From contig BFEA01000019.1 of NCBI GenBank assembly GCA_003427395.1, forward strand, positions 2,386,032 through 2,410,368: a stretch of 24,337 nucleotides of DNA. The letters run 5' to 3'. The position numbers were made by a program, and so were the translations under genes. Source of the DNA: Chara braunii. Its lineage: Eukaryota; Streptophyta; Charophyceae; Charales; Characeae. This document shows, in pieces, positions 8,456 through 17,794 of this stretch (position 1 is the first letter of the stretch; each line of letters begins with the position of its first letter). Under the pieces are notes generated by a model. That model saw nothing but the letters and a program-made list of their open reading frames with translations. It was not told where the DNA came from and searched no databases.

Positions 8456-8633
8456 GGTAGACTGCTCTTCCTTTTATTTCCTTTTGTTTCCTTTTATAAG
8501 TTTTATTTTATTTTATTTTATTTATTTATTTATTTTATTTGGACCATTTCTCGGTTTATGTGTGTCATCCTTGTGCAGGGGCCATGCTAATCTTCTCTAA
8601 TTTTCACGGATGTCCCGAAGGACGGTAGACTGC
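8456..8633 (-). mobile_element. LINE-mobilised U6 retrocopy with 10-bp target-site duplication
   Basis: The direct repeat ggtagactgc at 8456-8465 and 8624-8633 exactly bounds a U6 copy (5' end at 8623) plus a 72-bp A-rich tail (8466-8537 on the plus strand as T/TTTA-rich sequence). The duplication abuts the first base of U6, which shows retroposition of a full-length 5' end. The right side of the LINE's own duplication (8446) lies only 9 bp away. Confidence 0.8.
8538..8623 (-). pseudogene. U6: U6 spliceosomal snRNA pseudogene
   Basis: The minus strand begins GTCCTTCGGGACATCCG and continues through AGAGAAGATTAGCATGG, CCCCTGCACAAGGATGACA and GAGAAATGGTCC, the fixed order of U6 snRNA. Compared with U6 as known from plants, about 10 bases are missing between the 5' stem and AGAGA. 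That removes the ACA of the invariant ACAGAGA box. Single changes occur in the stem and near GCGCAAGG (here GCACAAGG). U6 normally ends in U-rich sequence for Pol III termination; here an A-rich tail follows. The box is broken, so this copy cannot be a working splicing RNA. Confidence 0.88.
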
Positions 8634-8796
8634 CTTGCCTACCATTTTGTTTTTTTTAAAAAGGGCGATAGTCTTGAGATACTGACTTTCCCACCTTGTG
8701 CTTCAGTGTTTTCAGAGGTTGCCCTCTTTCAAGCTTGTCAACGATGCTGGGGCATAGAGAAATGAAAAGGCACTTTCTCTGTGATCTATCCTGTAG

Positions 8797-8847
<51 letters not shown>

Positions 8848-9040
8848 GTCATATTCGCTATACGGTGTATACACTTAAAAAAAGTATGACTGTGCCGGAT
8901 GTGTGTCCAATATATCCCATGGCGTACTCGCCATGCACCCCATGGTACACCCGGGCCACCCGTAACCAAACTAACGATGTATGCTGCCACTCTACTACTA
9001 CTCATGAAGCTACCTTGTACATACATGGTTATCCATGACC
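8634..9040. repeat. Non-coding stretch with (TG)n microsatellite at 8798-8847
   Basis: About 25 TG units lie in otherwise unremarkable sequence. The frames across it give Cys-Val or Thr-His runs only. No gene seen. Confidence 0.8.
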
Positions 9041-9059
9041 AACTTTCCAACATGCCAGA

Positions 9060-9345
9060 CATCTAGGCGAGAGGGTATGGGGGAGGCAAGAGGGCAGACT
9101 GCAGGCAAGCACACCAAGCAAGCAAACCAAAGAAACAAGTCCCAAAAGGATGCCGAGACCAGGCAGACAAGAAAAAACATCAGGGCATACCAAAACCAAG
9201 CAAGCAAAAAGACATCAAGGCATAGGCTGGATGGCATGGGGGAGGCGGGAGGGCAGACAACATGCAAGCACATGAAACAGGCACACAGGCACACCAAGAC
9301 AGGCAAACCGGAAAAAATACAAGTCCCAGGAAAGTCGGAGGACCG
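9060..9345 (+). repeat. Two diverged units of about 165 bp
   Basis: The segments starting near 9066 and 9230 share gtatgggggaggc/gcatgggggaggc, agggcagac, gcaagcacac, gcaaacc and caagtccca in the same order. The sequence is strikingly poor in T on this strand, so the reverse strand stays open for long distances and yields a hydrophobic Cys/Leu-rich false protein. Confidence 0.6.
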
Positions 9346-9720
9346 AAAAAAAAATAAAAGCTCGTGATGAAAAATTATTTCGTCGGAGTTGCACCAACTC
9401 ATCAGGAGGCTGAACCTTCGACAATCTGCAGAATCTCCGTGTTTGATGGTTTGGGTCATGAACCCTTTGACCCTTGTTGAAGGCAGACTGTCCCCAAACG
9501 GAACATAGCAGCGAGCAGCAACCCTGTGAAGCACCAGGCAACACAGTAGAGGCAACAAGGCTTCACAACACCAAAAATGACTGCAAGGAACGACACGGCA
9601 AGCGGAAGATGGGTGGACAGCATAGCAACCATGTAGTGAAGCACAAGGCAACACAAGCAAGGCAACCACACTGCAAGCGATGACAGGGCAAGCGGACCAG
9701 CAGCTCGGGGACCATGCAGT

Positions 9721-10887
9721 GAGGCACAAGGCAACAACACAACAAGGCAGCCAACCTCCCAGGCACGCAAGCAGCAACCACGGAAGACACGGCTAGTGGA
9801 TGAGCAGCAAGGCAGTGGAGCAGCGAAGCACAAGGCAACACCAACAACGCAGCCACACCACACAGAGAACACATCAACCTGCATTGAACCACATGCGAAG
9901 TGAGCGGAACAGGCAGTAAGGCAGCGGCAGAGCACAGACAAGGGATTCCACACATCCAACACGGTGCAAAGCGGCACATGACCTACTCACATCAAGATTG
10001 AACCCCACAGACTGTTGGTTCCCACCACCCATTGAGCCACCACCTGTTGAGCCAGGGAGACACTCCGACGACCATCTGTCATCACTGACAGGCAACACAG
10101 ACATCCCGAACCATGCAGTGAGGCACAAGGCAACAACGACAAGGCAGCCAACCTACCAGGCATGCAAGCAACAACCACGAAAGACACAGCCAGTGGATGA
10201 GCAGCAAGTCAGTGGAGCAGTGAAGCACAAGGCAACACCAACAACGTAGCCACACCACACAGAGAACACATCAACCTGCAGAGAACCACATGCGAAGCAA
10301 GCAGGACAGGCAGCAAGGCAGCGACAGAGCGCAGACAAGGGAGTCCGCACATCCAACACAGTGCAAAGCGGCACATGACCTACTCACATCAAGATTGAAC
10401 CCCACAGACTGTTGGTTCCCACCACCCATTGAGCCACCACCTGTTGAGCCAGGGAGACACTCCGACGACCATCTGTCATCACTGACAGGCAACACAGACA
10501 TCCCGAACCATGCAGTGAGGCACAAGGCAACAACGACAAGGCAGCCAACCTACCAGGCATGCAAGCAACAACCACGAAAGACACAGCCAGTGGATGAGCA
10601 GCAAGTCAGTGGAGCAGTGAAGCACAAGGCAACACCAACAACGTAGCCACACCACACAGAGAACACATCAACCTGCAGAGAACCACATGCGAAGCAAGCA
10701 GGACAGGCAGCAAGGCAGCGACAGAGCGCAGACAAGGGAGTCCGCACATCCAACACATAGCAAAGCGGCACATGACCTACTCACATCACGACTGAACCCC
10801 ACAGACTGTTGGTTCCCAACACCCGCTGAGCCAGGGAGACACTCCGACGACCATCTGTCATCACCAACAGGCAACACAGATATGCCG
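9721..10887 (+). repeat. 397-bp tandem repeat, three copies
   Basis: Unit starts (gaggcacaaggcaac) fall at 9721, 10120 and 10517, giving periods of 399 and 397 bp. The middle copy and third copy are almost identical over their first 250 bp. The first differs by scattered changes and a 2-bp insertion. The third lacks 15 bp (the ccacctgttgagcca part) near 10820 and fades after 10887. Within each unit a shorter motif like agtgaagcacaaggcaac recurs about every 100 or 300 bp, and it also occurs before the array (9634). Like the preceding 700 bp, the plus strand is poor in T. Confidence 0.92.
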
Positions 10888-10919
10888 AACCGAGCGGCCC
10901 CCCTAAGAGTGCAGTAGGC

Positions 10920-11394
10920 ACTCCAAACGAGGACCCACCGACTGTTTGGCACTGCTAGAGGGTGCTCGGCTAGAGACACAAAAAGTACTTGGAAAAAATC
11001 AGAGAGAGGGAAAACAAACATACCTAAAACTGATTGTGTGTGTGTGTGATGATGTGTGTGAACACATATTGCGGACGCCTCAGCAATTAACACATAAATG
11101 CTCCATCCCACCATCACGGCACAGGATACACTCCAGAAGGACCCCTGAGGCACTCCACCAATTCTCATAGATTCCATCCCTCATCATGCCCGATTCCATA
11201 TACAAACAAAAGATTCACCAAGACAGGGGAGTTACTCACTCCGGCAAGAGCAGTAGATCAAAGACCACGTTACAGAGAGCATGCTAATGAATTCGAATAG
11301 AAAAATACAGAACCCAGTATATCATACATGCATCAGCATCACACCCCATTGAAGCGAGACTACGATTCCCAAGGAGATCAATAAGCTATTGAAG
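10920..11394. other. No gene recognised
   Basis: AT-richer sequence with a short TG run near 11036-11049. Only short open frames; nothing conserved seen. Confidence 0.5.
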
Positions 11395-11510
11395 CAAGAT
11401 AGAAGAACCAAGAGGCAGACGAGGAGAAAGGAATCAAGGAGAGAAGCAGAGAAAGAAGGAGAGAAAGAAAGAAAGAAGGGAAAGAAGGGAAAGAAGGGAA
11501 AAGAGGACCA
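11395..11510 (+). repeat. Polypurine tract
   Basis: About 115 bp almost purely of A and G, ending in gggaaagaa repeats. Purine-pyrimidine mirror tracts of this kind can form triplex DNA. It encodes only Lys/Glu/Arg-rich peptides by composition. Confidence 0.85.
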
Positions 11511-11779
11511 ATTCATGACCCGAAAAAAGTGTCTGGACAACGGATCGTTTCAGAAAGTGAATCCAGTATAATATGGAAGAATGAGCAATCAACAAAGAAA
11601 AAGATTTCGCCATATCGCTCCAAGCAGAAGCTCACCACACATCCTCCCCAAGAATCTCGACAGCACCTAATTTGGACACGTTTGCTCTCATTCTTATGCT
11701 ACTTCAAAGGACTGTGGACAATTATACCCTCAACAAAATCTAAATCCAGAGAACTTCAGAGACAAAGCTCCAGCAAAGA

Positions 11780-12060
11780 ATCAAAAAAAGCTTTTATTCA
11801 TACACAGGGCCTCCCAACTGAATCTCCTATACACCATCTTAATCACTTATACTCAGCGCCTGTGTCAATAGGGCAGATCCGTCGTAAACGAAGGAGGAGT
11901 ACAACGCCTCTGCATCGAATGACCTTATTATGGCAGATGAACACACCCTATTCGAATGAATCACTCGTCAAAAACCTGTACACAGCATGATTACCTGATT
12001 CATCGTAGAGGATGGATACTAGCCCTCCAAGAACGTATGAACACAAACGAACTCAAACAC
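11780..12060 (+). pseudogene. Very decayed reverse-transcriptase tail (tentative)
   Basis: Scattered across frames are pieces that recall the end of non-LTR polyproteins: IHTQGLPTESPIHHLNHLYS from about 11800, and ADEHTLFE from about 11934. Such proteins typically carry an LRTGHLPT-like phrase followed by a Cys-Cys-His-Cys knuckle in an ADEHTLFEC context. The cysteines are not visible and the frame is broken several times. This is a guess from wording, not a secure call. Confidence 0.3.
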
Positions 12061-12901
12061 CCATCCATCTATACATCCTTTACAAAACTTACACAACTCT
12101 TGAGACTCATATCACGTCCATGTCCCTTACCCTACGAACAGAGTATCCCCTCATAAACACTCAAACATCCATTCAGACTCACATAATGCATATGCATAAT
12201 CATCTAACAACCCTCAAGCATTACATACTACCGACTTCCTTTGCACAAAGAAGCCACGCATCCCCCCACCATCCCTCCATACTGCAACCCTCTGAATCAC
12301 GATCGCCGTTGTAATGTATAACGGCCACACACTTGAAGGGACAAAAAGGGCTCTGATAGATCTCATCGCCGCTCCCCTGATGCTCGCAATCTGTCAGCAG
12401 CAAACATCGCCTACCCAAGAATTACATAAAGCCAAAGGGAAATCGGATCTGACGAGCAAGGAGGAACAAGAGGAACAAGAGGAGGAGAAGGGGGAGGAGG
12501 AGGAATCGTCATCAGAAAAAATCAGAGATATTGGGCATTCCATCCATCAAAGCCCAAACAGACAAACAACGCATCCAATACCAATGGTAAGCACCAAGGA
12601 CTTATAACAAATAATGTTGTTAAAAACATAACCAAGGTTCTCATAGTACCTCACGATTACCATTTTACCACACAGAGGGTAGGTGATAGTCCGACAACGT
12701 CCGATCATGGCTAGGGTGGTGGCAAACATCCTCAAACGTTTTTCGCTAGTCTTGCTACAAACTTCGGTCATCAGAGGAATAATAGAAAAGCACATGACCA
12801 TGACATCAAGAGGAAGTACACGAGAACCACCAATCATAGAGGGCATACGGGAAGAGGGGCCATGCGTAAAATATTAATAATAAGGCAATCGGTCACATTA
12901 C
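12061..12901. other. No gene recognised; purine-rich run near 12455-12510
   Basis: AT-rich with a gag/gga-rich stretch. Both strands of 12550-12880 stay open for 60-100 codons without recognisable motifs. This could hold a second exon of the minus-strand candidate at 12902-12979, but I cannot show it. Confidence 0.4.
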
Positions 12902-12979
12902 CTCCGGCTGAGGGTTCGCCGAGTCTTCTTCTGCAAGATGTGTGTCAAGCATCTCCTCGAAGTCAAACGAAGATTCCAT
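12902..12979 (-). CDS. Candidate first coding exon, 26 codons
   Basis: On the minus strand an ATG at 12979 in good context (GCCGCTATGG) opens 26 codons: MESSFDFEEMLDTHLAEEDS, then ANPQPE. It ends exactly at a GTAATG donor (GT at 12901-12900) in phase 0. Without splicing the frame stops two codons later. A TATA-like TATTTAAG lies 345 bp upstream and the intervening sequence is GC-richer than its surroundings, like a 5' UTR. The short acidic peptide matches nothing I recognise. The next exon was not found. Confidence 0.35.
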
Positions 12980-13320
12980 AGCGGCCTCAACGTATCCTTC
13001 GTGAGCTTAGTGAAAGCGCTACTCGCGGAGTGCAGTGAATCGTCACCCCCAAGGGGAGGAGTGAGCATGAAAACGCAAGCGTCGCTGACACAGTGAGAGA
13101 AAGCCTCGGAAACACTCGAGCTGGCTGAGCCGAAATTTCGACAGTGAAGGACGCTGTAGCATAGAACGGGGCACCCTGCATATCAGCACTAAACACTCCT
13201 TTGACGGAAGGTCTTGGTCGATTTTGCTAATGAGCTCCCACACGAGAGACGGGGATTCCCACGTGTGCTAACTCATTAGCTTCGACCACTCTAAGAGGAC
13301 TAATCCTATGCCTAATCCCT

Positions 13321-13331
13321 CCTTAAATATG
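13321..13331 (-). promoter_or_regulatory. TATA-like element for the minus-strand candidate exon
   Basis: The minus strand reads GCATATTTAAGG. A start of transcription about 30 bp downstream would give a leader of about 320 bp before the ATG at 12979. Only the motif and its placement support it. Confidence 0.3.
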
Positions 13332-13339
13332 CACCGTCA

Positions 13340-13978
13340 CCCCCTACTTCCTCTCCTATAGGTCGCGCCATACGGGACCGAATACTCTACTGCCTAATAA
13401 ATCAGTCTTTTTCAACCGAATTCACGACCAGAAACATCAGCCAGGTTTAGCGTAACTTTTCAGAAGTAGGCCCACCTCAACTAGTGATTCCCAGAAGGAT
13501 CCCCTATTAGGGCCACTCAGGGTCCGATTAACCTAGTTTTAGTCATATGTCCCGTACTTGGTTCGGGGCCACCTAAAATCTACCATGTAAAAAACAGGAA
13601 GTGCACCTAGGAGTTTAAATAACACCACCTCCCCATTTGGAATGGGGACCTTAGCATACTTCATACCCTAAAGCTTGGAGGGCCGACAAAAATAATAATA
13701 ATAAATGGATAAAACTTGATATATAAAAAAATTAATAAAGTCGTAAGGGAATAAGCACCTCAGGTATGAAAAGGAAAACGCCAGAGGAGGCGAGATTTTA
13801 AAAAATCTCCCCACTCAAGGGCATTCATTTTATTCAAATATTATTCACCATAATCATCCAAACCTGAACCGCTGAACTTACTAACAAAGGCCCAAAAGGT
13901 TAGAAAGAACCACAGGGTTCAGAGAGTTCCGAAAAAGAGTCGATGGACCTTAGAAAGTTCAACAGGCCCAAAAAAATT

Positions 13979-13980
<2 letters not shown>
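13340..13980. other. No gene recognised
   Basis: AT-rich with A-rich patches (13690-13735) and a perfect small hairpin, gagattttaaaaaatctc, at about 13791-13808. No coding signal. Confidence 0.5.

Positions 13981-14054
<74 letters not shown>
13981..14054 (+). repeat. (TG)n microsatellite
   Basis: About 36 TG units. Thr-His and Val-Cys frames across it are artefacts. It sits close to the switch from AT-rich to GC-richer sequence. Confidence 0.95.
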
Positions 14055-14055
<1 letters not shown>

Positions 14056-14309
14056 TACAACACATATAACACATGTTGATACTTGGAGACTGTTTCGGCA
14101 CATCCGGACAGAGGCCCTAGGACAGTGACTCATTTCGCTGAAATCCGGTGGCAGCGATATGTTTTGGGGGCGATGATCCTTTGTGCCTTGGATTGGACGC
14201 AGCGAAGGCAGCATAGTCAGAAGCAGCACAAAAAGAACACAGGACAGGATTGGTGACAGGCTGATCAGGAGACTGAACCCTCAACACTCAGGAGCATGCC
14301 CTCCCGGCT

Positions 14310-15420
14310 TTACCGCCGCAAATTCACACCAAAGAATAGAGTCGCAACCAAGAGGGCGCACGTGCCATCAAATTCCAACATGGCCCCGGGCCAGTCATCC
14401 ACTCAACTCAGATCACCTGTCCGCATTCTGACACCGACGATCCCGACCGTCGCGTAGCATCCTCCAACATTGCGATTGTCACCCCGCTAACTTAGTCTCG
14501 ACGTGGCTTGCCTGGATCCCACAGTCCGTCCTGGCGATCTAGCGCACCGCCAGCCAGTCTATAGTCAGCTTTTCAGGACTTTCCGACTCGCACCGTACAC
14601 ATCACCTAGCTACTACTTCCCGGAAGCTGGCCGATGAGTTGAGAGAGAGTTTTGCGAGGGCGCCGGCGGAATTTATAGCTGCGAGAAGAGAGAGAGACAC
14701 GAAGAAAAAGGAAGGGTGAGGCAGAGGAGGGTATAGGAGAGTTTGGGAGTGACAACCCATCGATTCGAAAGTCATGTTGATCCCTCCTAACTTGACCTCA
14801 GCCAATCAGAATCGTCGCGCAGTAAGAACTTACACGACGCTTCTCCGTGGCTAGATGGGGAGAGAGGATCGACTGGGTTTTCGAGCGCGGATCTGAGAGC
14901 GGGAAGAAGAGGAGCGCGAAGGATAGCACGAAACGGGTCCAAGATTCAGATGATCAAGAAGGAGAAAAAGGGTGCGCGCTGAGAAGGGGAGGGAAAAACA
15001 GTTACAGGGGGAGGGGGCGAGAAGGCGTGTGCGCGCGAAGAAGGACGGTGAGAGGAGCGCGGGGAGGAAGGAGGAGGGAGCTTGCTTGCATGGCGTCGAT
15101 CGGCAAAAGGGGAATGGACACCAAGGCAGTTGCAGTCTTTTCCAATCCTATGCTAATTCAAAAATTGAAAGTACCATATCCACGCGCAAAACAGGCGTGT
15201 GAAAGAAAGTCTTCCATCCATCCATATTCCTACAAGAATTCCCAGAGTTTTCAAGGTCGAGGCCGAGAACATTCACGCACGGAAGGTCGTGCGACATTCC
15301 GATAATTCCGGGATTTCTAACTGTCGAGCCAAATTCCAAGCGCACTCGCTAAGGCGCGCGAAATTCCCATGCATTTTCAATCAAAAACAAAAAGGAAAGG
15401 AACTGACAGATTCTCGCAAG
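14310..15420 (-). repeat. Dispersed promoter-like repeat, copy A
   Basis: The minus strand of this segment aligns along its whole length with the plus strand of 22595-23770. Shared landmarks include tgaatgttctcgg, gatcatctgaatcttgg, the ctgattggc box, ggatcaacatg, ctataaatt, cagcttccgggaag, gacggactgtgggatc, gggatcgtcggtg and ggcccggggcca. A TATA-like ctataaatt (reverse complement at 14670-14678) lies about 130 bp after an inverted CCAAT box (14801-14809). This looks like a core promoter with leader, either of an LTR or of a duplicated gene. No long frame is shared. The high-coordinate end stops shortly before the second LINE fragment. Confidence 0.8.
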
Positions 15421-15499
15421 GTACCTTTAATCGGGCACAGACAGGGGGGGGGGGAATCCCGGTGTCGAACTGTACACATCTGGATGCAGAGAAAACACG

Positions 15500-16140
15500 G
15501 GAAAAGGAAGGGGTCCGAAAGATGGCGCAGGTCAGGAAGCTAGTACGTCACATACCAGGACATAAAAGAACTGGAAGTGGACCCAGCGGAATGGAGTTGG
15601 CTCATCCCTAGCAGTGAGGGAGGAGCTAGAAAGCTCACAGCGCTCAACGACTACGAAGTCAAAACAGGGTAATATAGGCTAAGAAATCAAACGAAGGATC
15701 CGCAACCAATAATCTCAGAGAGATGGAAGAAAAAATTGGGAGGAAATGCAGGATGGGTAAGCAAAATTTCATGGAACTTGTACGCCAGTGTAAGACCGAC
15801 AAGGATCAGAAGCCTGCAATGGCTTATACTATATTGGGAAGTGCCAGTCAACCAATGGTTGGGCAAAAGAAGGAAACAAGAAGACTTAAGTTCCCACAAC
15901 AATCAACTTGGTGCAAAATGTGCAGTGAGAACGCTGAAGAATCACTGACACATTGCCTAATACACTGGCAGCGGGCCCAAGAACTCTGGGATATAACTAA
16001 GTCTCTGTGGGCCTACCAAATAGGCCAAGACTACCCCTCAAGTACGACGTACCTACTGGCAGGAAGGAAAGAAGAAGAAGACATTGAAGAAGAGGAAGTT
16101 GTCCTGGCAGAGCTATGGAGAAAAGTGTGTGATGCGCAAC
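15500..16140 (+). pseudogene. Second LINE fragment, zf-RVT region
   Basis: From 15568 the plus strand reads ELEVDPAEWSWLIP, then an in-frame TAA (15670), ERWKKKLG, and SLQWLILYWEVPVNQWL. A frameshift at about 15895-15910 leads to WCKMC...LTHCLIHW (15912-15960), ELWDITKSLW and VVLAELWRKVCDAQ. Order and wording parallel the LINE at 7553-7050 (LEVDPGEW, MQWLIAHVALPVNEWL, CRVC...HCLLEC). The last zinc ligand (Cys in the other copy) is Trp here. No A-tail or target duplication was found. The fragment ends about where the other copy continues to LIRQYILWTIWKKR. Confidence 0.8.
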
Positions 16141-16481
16141 CTCACACCCCGCGCGGCGTAGCGTGCCCTTCGCGCTGATCAGAGTTATTGGGGGTGTGGC
16201 CGATGATTTTTGGCCGTAGGGATGGAGTCACCCAATCGAAATGGGGATCTCTGGGTTTCGGGCCGGAGGTTTCCAAGGAATTGAACCGTCGCCGCAGACG
16301 TCCCAGGGGAAAGATACGCCTCCTCGCGGGATCAAGGGAGTCCCTCAAACCGGAATGGCCGCAGTGAATCAGAACGAGAAAAAAACACTAGGGGGATTAG
16401 GCCAGGGCAGCGGAGGGCGGAGGCCTCCGTTCCTCGTTACGCGGCGATGGGTTAGTCGTACAGGTAGTTGGTTCGAGGCCT
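16141..16481. other. GC-rich, palindrome-rich non-coding stretch
   Basis: Contains small perfect palindromes such as ggaggcctcc near 16419; gaggccttcaggcctc follows in the 16470s. Open frames here start without a good ATG. No gene recognised. Confidence 0.45.
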
Positions 16482-17006
16482 TCAGGCCTCCGCGTCGGAC
16501 TCGTCGAGCCTGCGAGGACCCTCCTGCGCGAGAGGCGATACGGCGAGATGGCCCGTCGGCACCCAAGTTCGAAATTGCGCGGGTCGCGCACCCGCGCCAC
16601 AGGAGAGCTCGGGAAAACGCGCAGCTCCCTTGTACCCAAGGACCAGCCGTCGCCAGGAGCAGGAGTCTCCTTGGCGACACCAGCGGCAATTGAACCGCGG
16701 CTGCCACGTGGCGTGGGCTGCCGACCAGGGTAGCAGCGTTAAGTTGGTGTAGGGCAATATCAGGGTCGGAGAGGCAAATTGATCAATCAGGACAAACCCG
16801 TCTCCCCTTATATTACACGCCTGAGTCGGGTTATGCCAACAGATTTGCTCCGTTCGTCTCAGGGCGCGCCGCACGTCCGCATCGCAGTAGACGCTGTCGC
16901 CATCTGCGATGAGGAAGGCCGGTAGCGCGCTGGGACGATCGGAGGTGAGGGAAGAACACGGGCCAGACCCCGCGCTCTCAGTCGTCCGAACCAACGCAGT
17001 CTCCAT
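16482..17006 (-). CDS. Unrecognised protein, 174 codons (or first exon)
   Basis: A minus-strand ATG at 17006 opens METALVRTTESAGSGP, then a globular-looking stretch (AFLIADGDSVYCDADVRRAL, ICWHNPTQACNIRGDGFVLI, ILPYTNLTLLPW) up to about residue 95. The rest is Cys/Arg/Trp-rich and looks non-native, so the true coding part may end by splicing near 16725. No family recognised, no signal or membrane segment. The mix of residues in the first half is better than expected by chance for GC-rich DNA, but there is no conservation evidence. Confidence 0.35.
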   Translation of the reverse strand: METALVRTTESAGSGPCSSLTSDRPSALPAFLIADGDSVYCDADVRRALRRTEQICWHNPTQACNIRGDGFVLIDQFASPTLILPYTNLTLLPWSAAHATWQPRFNCRWCRQGDSCSWRRLVLGYKGAARFPELSCGAGARPAQFRTWVPTGHLAVSPLAQEGPRRLDESDAEA

Positions 17007-17790
17007 ACAACAGCTCAGCGTCGCCTCCTTTTCTCTGGGTTAGGGTCTCGAAGAGATGGCGGGATCTAAGTTCTCTTCGTTGGCGGAGGCGTCAACAGCA
17101 GGCGATCGTTCGTGCTATTAACGTCACCGGTATAGGGGACAAGAAGTTCAAAATGACACCTGCCAATTCGAGAAGGAAGCAGAGAGAGGGAGAGAGAGAA
17201 AGTCGATGTCGGGGCCGCGCTTGCGCGCAGCAGGGCGGGTCAAAGACCCAAGGGCCGTGGAAGGGATGGGAGCGACGGGATCAACCCAATCATACCCCTA
17301 GGCAGACGGTTATCACAGATCGCTTCCCTAGTCCCCGCCCGGATGAGTGCGCACCCACATACATCAACATGCATGCAATCAACAACAATCAACAGGACAT
17401 CCAATCATCCATGGACTTTCACACCACACATGCATACGACAAGGTCCCGCCACTCGGGCCTCACACACACCATGCGTGGACAAAGCAGGAATGGAGATAA
17501 AAGCGAGTCCTCCTTGTACCAAAAACGTCTTCATAAAGCTGGCCCAACTAGGCGCAGCCCCAATCCATCAAGACCACCGACAACCATAGCCCTCAAGACC
17601 CTGACGCTGTCGGCGTCTGATCTCCACCACCACTCTGTCCCTTCGACTATTACACCCCGAGTCTACCGCTAAGCCCGACCCGTGTCATCACTCCGCCCGT
17701 CACATGGGCTCGTCAAGCCTGTTCGGCGTCGCGGACCGTGCGCATAGCTCGCGCAGCATTGCAGCCAAGATCAAAGAGGAGGGGAGGAGT
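17007..17790. other. No gene recognised
   Basis: GC-rich, then C/A-rich (17300-17680) with overlapping open frames in all forward phases, a composition effect. A 21-codon frame at 17056-17121 has a good ATG context (agagATGGCG) but no further support. Confidence 0.45.
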
Positions 17791-17794
17791 GGGT

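Noticed and set aside
8431-8633. Single U6-LINE chimeric transcript insertion
   Set aside because: Each part has its own exact duplication (10 bp around U6 and tail, 16 bp around the LINE), so two insertions explain the data more simply.
9010-9777. 255-codon reverse-strand ORF, Cys/Leu-rich, looking like a membrane protein
   Set aside because: It lies in T-poor tandem repeats, where the reverse strand lacks stops by composition. Overlapping frames look the same and no domain is visible.
9721-10887. CRISPR-like array
   Set aside because: Units are 397 bp with no short repeat/unique spacer pattern, and the genome is eukaryotic.
12880-13450. Solo LTR (TATA-like box plus AATAAA about 75 bp apart on the plus strand)
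   Set aside because: No paired copy, no TG...CA ends and no flanking duplication found. The TATA-like motif fits the minus-strand exon candidate equally well.
13900-14229. Reverse ORFs with Thr-His runs
   Set aside because: Translations of the (TG)n tract; flanking residues show no conserved pattern.
16440-16500. Second tRNA-like element (ggttcgaggcc resembles a B box)
   Set aside because: No A box at proper spacing. The match is part of a palindrome-rich GC stretch.
16369-16707. Reverse-strand ORF resembling an organelle transit peptide (MAAAVQLPLVSPRR-like)
   Set aside because: Its first codon is GTG, not ATG, and the frame lies inside another, better ATG-started reverse ORF region. Arg/Ala richness follows from GC content.
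17153-17500. 115-codon forward ORF with ATG
   Set aside because: Low-complexity Arg/Gly then His/Thr-rich translation of C/A-rich DNA, with two other overlapping open phases and no recognisable domain.
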